Numbered from the stretch's first letter, positions 35,891 through 45,092 are shown. The stretch: 64,000 nt of DNA from Burkholderia sp. BCC1644 (GCF_902833225.1 NZ_CADFEI010000015.1:124001-188000), one strand, 5' to 3'. Program-made: numbers and translations. The notes: generated from the letters alone by a model not told the origin.

Positions 35891-38130
35891 CGCGCGCCTC
35901 CGCCGACGAGCGTCGGCAGCTCCGCCGCGATCCGCTCGACGACGGGCGCCCACTGCCCGCCCTCGGGCTGGCGGAACAATCGCACCGACGGATACCACGG
36001 GCTGTCGTCCCGCTCGAGCAGCCAGCGGAAATCGGGCGTATGCGGAATCATCAGCGCAAGCGGCCGGCCGAGTGCGCCGGCGAGGTGCGCGACGGACGTA
36101 TCGACGCTGACGATGCCGTCCATCAGCGCGGTCAGCGCGGCCGTATCGGCGAAATCCGCAAGGTCGTCGCCGACGAAGCGCACCGCGCTCGCGTCGAGCA
36201 CCGGACGATCCTCGTCGCGGACCACTTTCTGCAGGCTGATCCACTCGTAACGGTCGTCGAACAGCGGCAGCAGATCCGCGAGCGTCATCGAGCGGTTGCG
36301 GTCGTTCAGGTGCAGCGGGTTGCCGGACCACACGAGACCGATGCGCGGCCGCGTCGGTGCGCCAAGCCGTTCGCGCCATTGCGCGATACGCACGGGATCG
36401 GCAGAGAGATACGGCACGCCGGCCGGAATCGACTCCAGGTCCGTGCGGAACTCGAGCGGCAGGCTCAGCAGCGGGCAATGCTGGTCGAACGGCGGCAGCG
36501 GCTCGCCGCGCGCGACGAGCGCATCGACACCGTCGAGCGTGGCGAACAGCGCCTTCAGTTCGACCGGCGCTTCGAGCACGACGCGTGCGCCGAGCGCTTT
36601 CACGAGCGGAACATAGCGGCAGAACTGCAGCGTGTCGCCGAGCCCCTGTTCCGGGTACAGCAGGATCGTCTTGCCGTCGAGCGGCATCCCGTGCGTCCAG
36701 CGCGGCTGCGCGAACGTGCGCCGGCTCGCGTCGAGCTGCGTATCACGCCAGCGCCATTCGTACTCGGCCCAGCCCGCTTCGAAATCGCCGATCGACAAAC
36801 ACAGGAACGCGCGCATGCAGTGTGCGAGCACGTAGTCGGGATCGATCTCGATCGCATCCGCATAGGCCTGCCGCGCGGCGTCGTGATGCCGCAGCGCGCG
36901 CAGCGCATTGCCCTTGTGAAAGTGCGCAAGTTTGTCGCGCGGCGTCGCGTCGATCACGCGCGCGAAATCGTCGAGCGCAGCGGCGTAGCGGTGCGTTTCG
37001 AGCTGCACGCGGCCGCGCGTGAACCACGCGGGCACATAGCCCGCATCGAGCGCGAGCGCACGGTCGCACATGTCGCGCGCATCGTCATGACGCTCGATGC
37101 GCATCAGCGCGCTCGCGTAGTTGCACAGCACGCCGGTGCTGCGCGGTTCCGCGTCGAGCGCGCGCGCATAGCTGTCGGCCGCATCGCGATAGCGCTCCAG
37201 GTGGCTGGCCGCGTTGCCGCGGTTCGCCAGCGCCCGCGCATGGCGCGGATCGATCGCGAGCACGCGGTCGCAGCGCACGAGCGCCTCGTCGTGCCGGCCG
37301 AGCAGCTCGAGCGCGATCGAGCTGTTGAAGATCGCATCGACGAAGGTCGGGCTCGCCGCGATTGCCGCATTGAAATCCGCGAGCGCGCGCGCGGGATCGT
37401 TCAGGTCGAGATAGGCGACACCGCGCAGGAACAGCACCTCGGCGCTGCCCGGCATTTGCGCAAGCGCGTAGCCGTAGCTGTCGACGGCATCGCGAAAGCG
37501 GCCGAGTTCGCGCAGCGCGAGACCGCGCCCGCGCATCGCGTCGAACGAACGCCCGGCCAGCGCGATCGATCGATCGCAATCGGCGAGCGCGTCGTCGTGA
37601 CGGCCGAGCGCGCGCTGCATGTCGCTGCGCTTCACATAACCGTCGGCAAAACCGGGCGTCAGCTCGAGCAGCCGATCGTAGACCGCACACGCATCGTCGT
37701 GCCGCGCGAGTTGCGCGAGCAGGCCCGCGCGCTGGAACAGCACGCGCTGATGAACCGGATTGATCGCGAGCGCTTCGTCGAGCCGCGCGAGCGCGTCGTG
37801 CTCGCGCCCGAGCCCGGTCAGCACCGCCGCGTAATTCGCGAGCGCGAGCGGCACCGGCCGACGCTCGATCGAGCGCCGCATCAGCGGCTCGGCATCGTCG
37901 AGGCGCCCTTGCTGAAAGCGCACCGCGCCGAGCAGGTGCAGCGCCTCCGGATGCTCGGGATCGAGCGTCAGCAATTCCGTATACGCGTGTTCCGCATGCT
38001 GCAGCGCGCCGTCGTGGTGCGCCTTGCGCGCACGCAGGAGCAGCCGTTCGAGTTGCGCGGTGTCGGGCGGACGGCGATCCGGCGCGACCGGCGCGCTCGC
38101 GAGTGTCGTCCCTTCCCCGTTCGGTGTCAT
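35887..38130 (-). CDS. TPR protein with C-terminal GT9-like glycosyltransferase domain (second of three)
   Basis: A 747-residue paralogue of its neighbours. TPR units fill about residues 30-470 (EALHLLGAVRFQQGRLDDAE). The C-terminal catalytic-like domain has ILLYPEQGLGDTLQFCRYVP, RIGLVWSGNPLHLNDRNRS and VSVDTSVAHLAGALGRPLAL, then FRWLLERDDSPWYPS. It starts 42 bases after the first paralogue and overlaps the third by four bases, forming one operon with no internal promoter motif that I can see. Confidence 0.82.
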   Translation of the reverse strand: MTPNGEGTTLASAPVAPDRRPPDTAQLERLLLRARKAHHDGALQHAEHAYTELLTLDPEHPEALHLLGAVRFQQGRLDDAEPLMRRSIERRPVPLALANYAAVLTGLGREHDALARLDEALAINPVHQRVLFQRAGLLAQLARHDDACAVYDRLLELTPGFADGYVKRSDMQRALGRHDDALADCDRSIALAGRSFDAMRGRGLALRELGRFRDAVDSYGYALAQMPGSAEVLFLRGVAYLDLNDPARALADFNAAIAASPTFVDAIFNSSIALELLGRHDEALVRCDRVLAIDPRHARALANRGNAASHLERYRDAADSYARALDAEPRSTGVLCNYASALMRIERHDDARDMCDRALALDAGYVPAWFTRGRVQLETHRYAAALDDFARVIDATPRDKLAHFHKGNALRALRHHDAARQAYADAIEIDPDYVLAHCMRAFLCLSIGDFEAGWAEYEWRWRDTQLDASRRTFAQPRWTHGMPLDGKTILLYPEQGLGDTLQFCRYVPLVKALGARVVLEAPVELKALFATLDGVDALVARGEPLPPFDQHCPLLSLPLEFRTDLESIPAGVPYLSADPVRIAQWRERLGAPTRPRIGLVWSGNPLHLNDRNRSMTLADLLPLFDDRYEWISLQKVVRDEDRPVLDASAVRFVGDDLADFADTAALTALMDGIVSVDTSVAHLAGALGRPLALMIPHTPDFRWLLERDDSPWYPSVRLFRQPEGGQWAPVVERIAAELPTLVGGGAR

Positions 38131-38172
38131 CGTGTGGCCCCCACTTGTCGCTGTTCGTATCGTGTGTCGTGT

Positions 38173-40395
38173 CTAACGTGTCATCGCCGCGATCGCGGCA
38201 CGCACCGCGTCGATCGCGCCCGTCCAGTCGCCCGGCGCCGCCTGCCGGAACAGCCGCGCGGACGGATACCACGGGCTGTCGCCGCGGGTCCGCATCCAGC
38301 GCCACTCGGCCGGATCGGGCAGCAGCACCCAGACCGCGTGGCCCAGCGCACCCGCCAGATGCGCGACGGCGGAATCGACCGCAATCACGAGATCCAGCGC
38401 GCCGATCAGCGCGGCCGTGTCTGCGAAATCGCCGAGTTCGTCGTCGACGCGGCGCACCGGCGCCTCCGCGAGCAGCGCCGCGTCGCGTTCGCGCACGGGT
38501 TTTTGCAGGCTGATCCAGTCGACGTCGAGATCGAACAGCGGCGCGAGCCGCGAGAAATCGATCGACCGGTTGTGATCGTTCCGGTGCTCCGGATTGCCGG
38601 CCCAGGCGATCCCGATTCGCGGCCGGCGCCGTTCGCCGAGCAGCGCTTCCCACTGGCGCGTGCGCTGCGGGTCGGCATGCAGATAGGCGCCGGCACACGG
38701 AATCGTGGCTTCGTCGGTGCGAAACGCGTGCGGCAGGCTCATCAGCGGCGCCTGGCAATCGAACGCCGGCAGCGGCTCGCCACGCGCGATCACGTCGACC
38801 GACCCGGGCAGCGACGCCATCAGCGCGCGCAGCTGCGGCTGCACCTCGAACACGACCCGCGCACCGCGCGCGGCCACCAGCGGCACATAGCGGCAGAAAT
38901 GCAGCGTGTCGCCGAACCCTTGTTCCGCATGAATCAGCACCGTCCGGCCGTCGAGCGGCGTGTCGCCCTGCCACGCCGGCTGCGTGAACGGCCGGTAGTG
39001 CCGCGCAAGCTGCGCGTCGCGCAGCCGCCATTCGTACTCGGGCCAGCCGCGCGCGAAATCGCCTTCGATCAGATACAGCGACGCGCGCGCGAAATGCGCC
39101 TCGGCGTAGTCGGGATGCAGCGCGATCGCGCGGTCATACGCGACGAGCGCGTCGTCCGTGCGCGCCGTTTCGAAATGCAGGTTGCCGCGATTGAGCCAGT
39201 TCGTCGCGTGATCGGGACGCAGCGCGAGCGCACGGTCGATCGACGCCATCGCTTCGTCGTAGCGGTGCAGGTCCTGCAACACGCTGCTGCGGTTGGTCCA
39301 CGCCTCGGCGAACCGCGCGTCGCGCGCAAGCGCGGCATCGTAGCTGGCCAGCGCGTCGTCGTAACGCTTCAGGTAACGCAGCGCGGTGCCGCGGTTGCAC
39401 AACGTCTCCGCCGAGTGCGGATCGAGCGCCAGCGCGCGCGCATAGGCGGCCAGTGCTTCGTCGTGGCGCTTGAGCTGCAACAACGCATTGCCGCGACTCG
39501 CATGGGCGCGGACATGATCCGGATCGAACGCCAGCACGCGCTCGCAGCGGGCCAGCGCTTCGTCCGCGCGGCCGAGCCGTTCGAGCGCAACCGCGCTGTT
39601 GTAAAGCACGTCGATCCGCGCGGGATCGGCCGCGATCGCCTCGTTGAACGCGTCGAGCGCCTCGCCCGGCCGATCGAGATCGATCAGCGTGCGGCCGCGC
39701 TCGGCCATGATCGCAGCGATGCCGGGCCGGATCGCGCTGGCGCGCTCGAAGCACTGCAGCGCATCGGCCTGCCGCTGCAGTTCGCGCAGCGCGAGGCCGC
39801 GGTTGAACCACGATTCGAACGAACGCGGGTCGACCATCAGCGCGCGATCGTAGGTATCGAGCGCTTCGTCGAAGCGGCGCAGCGCACGCAGCGCACTGCC
39901 GCGATTGCAGAGCGCATCGAGCACCAGCGGCGACACGGCGAGCGCGCGGTCGAACGACGCGAGCGCGTCGTCGTAGCGGCGCAATCCGAGCAGCGTATTG
40001 CCACGTCGCACGAGCGTCTGCACGTCGTCGGGCGTCGCGCGCAGCGCGGCCGCGAAATGCTCGAGCGCTTCGCCGGCGCGGCCGCGCTCGCCGGCGATCG
40101 CGCCGAGATCCGACAGCGCGCGCGTGCCCGGTGCGATCGCGATCGACTGGCGCAGCAATGCTTCGGCGTCGTCGGCCGCGCCGCGCTGGAACTGCAGCAC
40201 GCCGTACAGGTGCAATGCCTGGGGATTGTCCGGCTCGTTCTCGAGCACGGCGAGGTATTCGCGCGCCGCGTCGTCGAATCGTCCGGCGCCATGCCAGTTC
40301 TGTGCGCGGCTCAGGATCGCCGCCGATTGCCGTTGACCGCGCGCGTCGAGTCCCGACGCGCCCGCGTGTGCATCATGCCGGTGCTCGACCGTCAC
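38173..40395 (-). CDS. TPR protein with C-terminal GT9-like glycosyltransferase domain (first of three)
   Basis: A 740-residue paralogue and the first gene of the operon. TPR repeats fill about residues 30-460 (ALHLYGVLQFQRGAADDAEA; LCNRGSALRALRRFDEALD). The C-terminal GT9-like domain has VLIHAEQGFGDTLHFCRYVP, RIGIAWAGNPEHRNDHNRS and LVIAVDSAVAHLAGALGHAV. The second paralogue differs mainly in the loops near these motifs, which may mean different acceptors. The promoter module ends about 80 bases upstream of the start. Acceptor and donor sugars are unknown; the tpsA product is the natural acceptor by position. Confidence 0.82.
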   Translation of the reverse strand: MTVEHRHDAHAGASGLDARGQRQSAAILSRAQNWHGAGRFDDAAREYLAVLENEPDNPQALHLYGVLQFQRGAADDAEALLRQSIAIAPGTRALSDLGAIAGERGRAGEALEHFAAALRATPDDVQTLVRRGNTLLGLRRYDDALASFDRALAVSPLVLDALCNRGSALRALRRFDEALDTYDRALMVDPRSFESWFNRGLALRELQRQADALQCFERASAIRPGIAAIMAERGRTLIDLDRPGEALDAFNEAIAADPARIDVLYNSAVALERLGRADEALARCERVLAFDPDHVRAHASRGNALLQLKRHDEALAAYARALALDPHSAETLCNRGTALRYLKRYDDALASYDAALARDARFAEAWTNRSSVLQDLHRYDEAMASIDRALALRPDHATNWLNRGNLHFETARTDDALVAYDRAIALHPDYAEAHFARASLYLIEGDFARGWPEYEWRLRDAQLARHYRPFTQPAWQGDTPLDGRTVLIHAEQGFGDTLHFCRYVPLVAARGARVVFEVQPQLRALMASLPGSVDVIARGEPLPAFDCQAPLMSLPHAFRTDEATIPCAGAYLHADPQRTRQWEALLGERRRPRIGIAWAGNPEHRNDHNRSIDFSRLAPLFDLDVDWISLQKPVRERDAALLAEAPVRRVDDELGDFADTAALIGALDLVIAVDSAVAHLAGALGHAVWVLLPDPAEWRWMRTRGDSPWYPSARLFRQAAPGDWTGAIDAVRAAIAAMTR

Positions 40396-40474
40396 GTTCG
40401 CCCCCTTCCCGTTTGCCGATGCCGCCGCTGGCCCGGCTCGATGGAACCGGTCGCGGCGGTCATGCTCGTCACGA

Positions 40475-40523
40475 GACTAACGGACGGGCAATAACAGACG
40501 TATGACGAAAGTTACGGACCATT
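40475..40523 (-). promoter_or_regulatory. Composite promoter module of the TPR-glycosyltransferase operon
   Basis: Minus-strand sense: core AATGGTCCGTAAC (40523-40511), 2 bases, TCGTCAT (40508-40502), ACGT, CTGTTAT (40497-40491), 13 bases, GTC (40477-40475). The heptamer pair fits the Pho-box pattern best of the set (5/7 and 6/7 to CTGTCAT). A degenerate core (GGTCCGTCCC, 40541-40532) lies 21 bases further upstream, two helical turns away. Confidence 0.65.
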
Positions 40524-40573
40524 TTGCCCGGGGGACGGACCACATTGCCGGCCGGATGCAGCGCGTGCCGCCG

Positions 40574-41236
40574 TCACTGGCCGATCGGGATCGTCCGCAC
40601 GTATTCGACGGCCGGCGCGCCCATCGTGACCGCGAAGCGCACGCCGCGCGGCAGCGGCATGCCGAGCGACGTGATGTTGCTGACGCCGTGCTGCGCGAGA
40701 AACTGCGCATAGGACTGTTCGATGACGGTCTGGCTCGTCGTCCATCCCCCCGGCGGAATCCACACCGAAAGCTGCATCGTCCGCGCATCATTGCTCACCA
40801 CCACGCGCGCGAACGTGTCGATGTGTTGCAGCGCGTCCTCCACGTCGGCCAGCGACGCAAGCGGCTGCGACGCGCTGCGCACGAGTTCGCGCCCCTTGAG
40901 CTGGTAGCGCACGACCTGCATCTGCGCCGGCCCGCTGCCGACGCCGAGACGACGCACCATCACGAGTTCGTTCGGGCGAATGCGCAGCGGGGGCCCGAAC
41001 ACTTCGTCCGCCGTCACGAGGTTCGTCAGGTCGAATTGCAACTGGGAGAAATAGCGGCCGAGCAGACGCGTTTGCGACAGATTCGACGCGATATCGTCGC
41101 GGCCGCGGATCGTCGCATCGAGGCCGCGCCACGACAGCAGCGCGATCACGGCGAGCAGCGCGATCGCGACCAGCATCTCGATCAGCGTGAAGCCGCGGGC
41201 ACGCGCCGCCGCGCGCGGTTCAATGGCGCGCTTCAT
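40574..41236 (-). CDS. gspJ: Type II secretion minor pseudopilin GspJ
   Basis: A 220-residue protein with a short basic leader, the site and helix RGFTLIEMLVAIALLAVIAL (Glu5 present), and the GspJ globular part (LSWRGLDATIRGRDDIASNL, LGRYFSQLQFDLTNL). It overlaps the gspI end by 17 bases. Together with GspI and GspK it should form the pseudopilus tip. Confidence 0.88.
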   Translation of the reverse strand: MKRAIEPRAAARARGFTLIEMLVAIALLAVIALLSWRGLDATIRGRDDIASNLSQTRLLGRYFSQLQFDLTNLVTADEVFGPPLRIRPNELVMVRRLGVGSGPAQMQVVRYQLKGRELVRSASQPLASLADVEDALQHIDTFARVVVSNDARTMQLSVWIPPGGWTTSQTVIEQSYAQFLAQHGVSNITSLGMPLPRGVRFAVTMGAPAVEYVRTIPIGQ

Positions 41237-41663
41237 TCTGGATCACCGTGACGACTTCGGCGAGCACGTTGCGGCTCGACGAGGATGGATACACGCTGAC
41301 CGTCACGCGCCGCACCAGCGGGCTCGGCAACGCGGCCACCGACTGGCGGCACACGAACCGGTAGCGGCCCTGCGGGCACGCGAACGTGTTCGTGCCGACG
41401 GACGGCCACGCCGATGCAATGCGGATTTCGCCAAGCGCGTTGTCGGCGCTCCAGAGCGCGAGCAGGCGCATGCGCGCCATGTCGGTATCCGACGCGAGCG
41501 CGCCGATCGCGCGCATCACGGCGCCGAGCGCCACGGCCACGATCGCCAGCGCGATCAGCACCTCGATCAGCGTGAATCCCCGTTGAAGCGTACGCGCCGC
41601 GCGCGATCCGCCGCGCGCATGGCGGCGGTAGTCCGTTCTGTCGTCGCACATGACCTGCATCAT
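41220..41663 (-). CDS. gspI: Type II secretion minor pseudopilin GspI
   Basis: A 147-residue protein. After a long leader of about 29 residues comes the prepilin site and helix RGFTLIEVLIALAIVAVALG (Glu5 present), and the short GspI body (ALWSADNALGEIRI). A later in-frame start would shorten the leader. It is the first gene after a promoter module whose GTC lies 77 bases upstream. It overlaps gspJ. Confidence 0.86.
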   Translation of the reverse strand: MMQVMCDDRTDYRRHARGGSRAARTLQRGFTLIEVLIALAIVAVALGAVMRAIGALASDTDMARMRLLALWSADNALGEIRIASAWPSVGTNTFACPQGRYRFVCRQSVAALPSPLVRRVTVSVYPSSSSRNVLAEVVTVIQNEARH

Positions 41664-41739
41664 TCTTGTCGATGGGTCGGCGTCCGGCGGTCAAACCGCG
41701 GCGCAGGCCGCGTCGCCGGCGCGACGGACGCCGTGCACG

Positions 41740-41789
41740 GACGTTAAGCGCAACGTATGGCACGCACGTGTCGAATGGTACGGACCATT
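41740..41789 (-). promoter_or_regulatory. Composite promoter module of gspIJ
   Basis: Minus-strand sense: core AATGGTCCGTACC (41789-41777), 2 bases, heptamer TCGACAC (41774-41768), 4 bases, GTGCCAT (41763-41757), 14 bases, GTC (41742-41740) in TAACGTCC. The core here extends to a palindrome, AATGGT, four bases, ACCATT. Spacing matches the tpsA copy exactly. Confidence 0.6.
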
Positions 41790-41967
41790 TGGCGCGACGA
41801 GCACCGGGGACAGGCGTGCCGACGCCCCGCATGCGGTATCGCGCGATGCGCGCACCGCGCCGGACAAAAGGCTGAAAACGGAAAGGAATCGGGAACGAAC
41901 CGCCCGGCACCGGACGGCGAAAGGCGGACGGTGAAAGCGATCCTCGGGCGGGATCGCCGCGACGGCG

Positions 41968-42174
41968 TCAGGCCGTCACGGCGTCGTCATATTCGGCGCG
42001 GGCAAGCTGGCCGGCGGCGACTGCCTCGGCTTCGCCGCGAAAGCCTTCCCGGCTGAACGCAACGACTTTCACGCCGACGCCGGTCGCCCGCTTCACCGTC
42101 AGCGCCCATTGCCATCCACCGTCTTGTTCAAAGACGTGCAGCGAGGGTTCGAAGGAAGGGTCGAGTACGGTCAC
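41968..42174 (-). CDS. Small hypothetical protein
   Basis: A 68-residue soluble protein starting at GTG 42174, with a good AGGAG about 8 bases upstream. Sequence features are WQWALTVKRATGVGVKVVAF and an Ala/Glu-rich end. I do not recognise a family. It marks the right edge of the accessory locus and looks like an ordinary small Burkholderia hypothetical. Confidence 0.5.
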   Translation of the reverse strand: MTVLDPSFEPSLHVFEQDGGWQWALTVKRATGVGVKVVAFSREGFRGEAEAVAAGQLARAEYDDAVTA

Positions 42175-42478
42175 GCGTTTTGCTCCTGCCCCCTTGCGCG
42201 CCGCATCGGCAACACTCGGGGCATGTCGAAAGGGTCGCGCCGGTGTGCCGACGCGTTTCTGCCATTCGACAGTCTAGTCAATAATTGTTGCGACGCACCA
42301 TCAGAGGTTTCACTCATCTATCGGAACCGCCCGGTCGATCGAAACTGACTGAAACCCATACGGGACGGGCTTCCGGGCCATGTCAGGCGACACCGTATCG
42401 CATTCGTGCGGCAACGTGCCGCACACACGAACGATTGCTTGCATCGGCCATTCGTGGATCGCGGAAACGGGGTGCGAT
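42175..42478. other. Intergenic, no gene seen
   Basis: About 300 bases between the small hypothetical gene and alkB. Open frames here lack coding character. The leftward promoter of the small gene probably lies in its AT-richer middle (about 42270-42360). Confidence 0.4.
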
Positions 42479-43075
42479 CTATCCGGCGGACATCACCCGC
42501 CGGAAGGTCAGGTTGACGCGCTCGCCCTGCACGCCCGGCGCCTTCGGCACGCGGTGCTGCCATTCCGACTGCGTGCGCCCACGCATCACGAGCAGGCTGC
42601 CATGCACGAGGCGGTACGCATGCGTGACGCCGGTCGCGCGATGGCGCAGATCGAACACGCGCATCGCACCGAGGCTCACCGACGCGATCACCGGCGCCTC
42701 GCCGAGCTCCGGCTCGTTGTCCGCGTGCCAGCCGAGGCTGTCCAGCCCGTTGCGGTAGCGATTGAGCAGCACGCTGTTGAAGCGCGCGCCGCACGTTGCC
42801 TCGACCGCCTGCTTCAGGTCGAGCACGGCCGGCGTCCACGGCGCGGGCACGTTGCGGATCCCCGAATACACGTACACGGCATCCGGCTCGCCCTGCCACG
42901 CGGTGAGCCGCGGCAACGGAATGCGGCCACGCGGCGTACGGATCGTATCCTGCCGCCACGCGACCTCGCCGATCAGCGCGGCAAGCGTGCGATCGGCATC
43001 GGCTTGTGCAAGCCAGTCTGGGTACCAGTCCACGTCGGGCGCGGGCGTGTCAGCGAAGAGATCGGGCGTCGACAT
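42479..43075 (-). CDS. alkB: Alpha-ketoglutarate-dependent dioxygenase AlkB
   Basis: A 198-residue DNA/RNA repair dioxygenase that oxidatively removes alkyl groups from bases. Iron ligands His117 and Asp119 (HADNEPELG) and His174 are present, and the 2-oxoglutarate motif RxNxTxR is seen at Arg186 to Arg192. The N-terminal substrate-lid segments [13 protein letters not shown] and VYVYSGIRN are typical. The start is ATG 43075 ([10 protein letters not shown]); an earlier ATG at 43114 adds 13 residues. It stands alone. Confidence 0.92.
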   Translation of the reverse strand: MSTPDLFADTPAPDVDWYPDWLAQADADRTLAALIGEVAWRQDTIRTPRGRIPLPRLTAWQGEPDAVYVYSGIRNVPAPWTPAVLDLKQAVEATCGARFNSVLLNRYRNGLDSLGWHADNEPELGEAPVIASVSLGAMRVFDLRHRATGVTHAYRLVHGSLLVMRGRTQSEWQHRVPKAPGVQGERVNLTFRRVMSAG

Positions 43076-43312
43076 GTCGGAAAGAGCGGGCGGGAAACGG
43101 AGCGAACGATGCATGTCTGCATACTAGCCAACGGCGCCGCGCACCGCCATGCGCTGTCATTCGCCGATGAAAGGAAACCGCCGCGCACCGCGATGCACAT
43201 ACGCGCATCACGCTATCATCGCGGCGTGTCGCGGCACGCTCCGCCGAGGGGCGCCGCTTTTCTCCGCCACGCCGGCCGGCACGACGCGGCCGCTTTCTTC
43301 CCGGACCCCATC

Positions 43313-43900
43313 ATGACGACGCTCTCCGATTCCGCCCTCGATCAACTGTTTCTCACTGCCCGCACGCACAACGCGTGGCAGGACAAACCCGTCGACGACG
43401 CGCTGCTGCACCGGCTGATCGACCTGATGAAATTCGGCCCGACGTCGGCGAACTCGAGCCCCGCACGCTTCGTGTTCGTCAAGTCGCCCGAAGCGAAGGC
43501 GCGCCTGAAACCCGCGCTGTCCGAAGGCAACCTCGCGAAAACCATGGCCGCGCCCGTCACCGTGATCGTCGGGATGGATTACGCGTTCTACGAGCACCTG
43601 CCGCGCCTGTTCCCGCATGCCGACGCACGCAGCTGGTTCGCCGGCAACGATGCGCTGATCCAGGCCACCACGTTCCGCAACGCGTCGCTGCAAGGCGCAT
43701 ACCTGATCCTGGCCGCACGCGCGCTCGGCCTCGATGCGGGCCCGATGTCGGGCTTCGACGGCGCGAAGGTCGATGCCGAATTCTTCGCGGGCACCACGAT
43801 CAAGAGCAACTTCCTCGTGAATCTCGGCTACGGCGATCCGGCCGGCCTGTTCCCGCGCAGCCCGCGCTTCGATTTCGACGATATCGCACGCATCGAGTAA
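43313..43900 (+). CDS. RutE-like malonic semialdehyde reductase / nitroreductase family protein
   Basis: A 195-residue FMN-dependent oxidoreductase of the nitroreductase fold, resembling E. coli RutE. Typical stretches are [39 protein letters not shown], and the C-terminal [18 protein letters not shown]. No rut pathway genes are adjacent, so the physiological substrate is unsure. A long inverted repeat (GGGCCAG to CTGGCCC, with nested GCCCGTT/AACGGGC, about 43909-43953) follows and may end transcription. Confidence 0.85.
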   Translation: MTTLSDSALDQLFLTARTHNAWQDKPVDDALLHRLIDLMKFGPTSANSSPARFVFVKSPEAKARLKPALSEGNLAKTMAAPVTVIVGMDYAFYEHLPRLFPHADARSWFAGNDALIQATTFRNASLQGAYLILAARALGLDAGPMSGFDGAKVDAEFFAGTTIKSNFLVNLGYGDPAGLFPRSPRFDFDDIARIE

Positions 43901-43949
43901 CGATTGCGGGCCAGGGCCCGTTCACACTGATAACGGGCTTGCGCTGGCC

Positions 43950-45092
43950 CTAGCGCGTCAGCCGGATCAGCGTGATCTCGGACGGCACGCCGAAGCGGTT
44001 CGGCGGCCCCCAGTATCCAGTGCCGCGGCTCGCATAGAGCCACATGTCGCCGAAACGGTTCAGCCCGCCGATCACCGGCTGCTGCATCCGCACGAACGGC
44101 GGCCACGGCAAGAACTGGCCGCCGTGCGTGTGGCCCGACAACTGCAGGGTGTAACCCGCGCGGTTCGCCGCTTCCGCGCTGCGCGGCTGGTGCGCGAGCA
44201 GGATCTTCGTGCCGACGTCGCGCGGCGCGCCCGCCAGCGCCTGCGCGGGATCGCTGCGATGCGCGGGATCGAACCCGCCGGCCGTGAAATCGGTCACGCC
44301 CGCGAGCACCGCGCGTGCGCCGTCGTGTTCGATCAGCACGTGCTCGTTCAGCAGCACCGTCAGCCCGATGCGGCGAAATTCGTCGATCCACGCATGCGCG
44401 CCCGCGTAGTACTCATGGTTGCCGGTCACGAGGAAGCTGCCGTGCCGCGACCGCATCCGGCCGAGCGGCGCCGTGTGGTCGCGCAGGCGCTTGACCGAAC
44501 CGTCCACCACGTCGCCAGTCACGACTACCAGATCGGCGTCGAGCGCATTGACCGCACGCACGATCCGTTCGATATACGGCCGCTTGATCGTCGGCCCGAC
44601 GTGGATGTCGGACAGCTGGACGATCGTCAGCCCGTCGAGCGCCGCCGGCAGCCCCGCCACCGGAATCGACACGCGCTTGACCGCCGCCGTGCGGCGCGCG
44701 CCGACGAACCCGATCGCGGTGACGAGCACCGCGGCCGCCAGCACGCCGAGCGCCGTGTCGGTCGCCGCGCCGTTCCACGCGCCGTCGTGCCCGAGATGCC
44801 GCCACGCGACCACGCCGAGCAGCACGAATTCGCGCAGGAACGTCAGCACCAGCAGCGACGAAAAGAAACCCATCACGAGCGACCCGGCCCAGCCGACCAG
44901 CGTCGCGGCCCAGCCTTCGTCGAAGCGGCGCGAGAACATGCCGACCGGAATCAGCACGACGAAGCTCGCCAGCACGAGCGCCGCAATTGTGCGCGCGACC
45001 GGCGACGCGAACGCATCGGGAATGATCCGCATCCCGACGTACAAATGGAACAGCACGCCGATTGCAATGAACCGGACAAAGAAACTTCGCAT
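43950..45092 (-). CDS. Membrane-bound metallophosphoesterase (YaeI-like)
   Basis: A 380-residue protein. Four hydrophobic segments in the first 130 residues anchor it in the inner membrane. The calcineurin-like domain (about 150-380) has the metal-binding blocks QLSDIHVG, VVTGDVVDG, VTGNHEYY, LLAHQPR and LQLSGHTHGGQ. Related proteins act on lipid phosphates or UDP-linked substrates. The ATG at 45092 is chosen because the upstream frame has no coding character. It diverges from the LysR gene. Confidence 0.88.
   Translation of the reverse strand: MRSFFVRFIAIGVLFHLYVGMRIIPDAFASPVARTIAALVLASFVVLIPVGMFSRRFDEGWAATLVGWAGSLVMGFFSSLLVLTFLREFVLLGVVAWRHLGHDGAWNGAATDTALGVLAAAVLVTAIGFVGARRTAAVKRVSIPVAGLPAALDGLTIVQLSDIHVGPTIKRPYIERIVRAVNALDADLVVVTGDVVDGSVKRLRDHTAPLGRMRSRHGSFLVTGNHEYYAGAHAWIDEFRRIGLTVLLNEHVLIEHDGARAVLAGVTDFTAGGFDPAHRSDPAQALAGAPRDVGTKILLAHQPRSAEAANRAGYTLQLSGHTHGGQFLPWPPFVRMQQPVIGGLNRFGDMWLYASRGTGYWGPPNRFGVPSEITLIRLTR

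Noticed and set aside
35524-40494. A 1,656-codon plus-strand open frame across the TPR-glycosyltransferase operon
   Set aside because: It is antisense to three well-supported genes, its translation is Arg-rich and repetitive, and it reflects GC-biased third positions in the TPR repeats.
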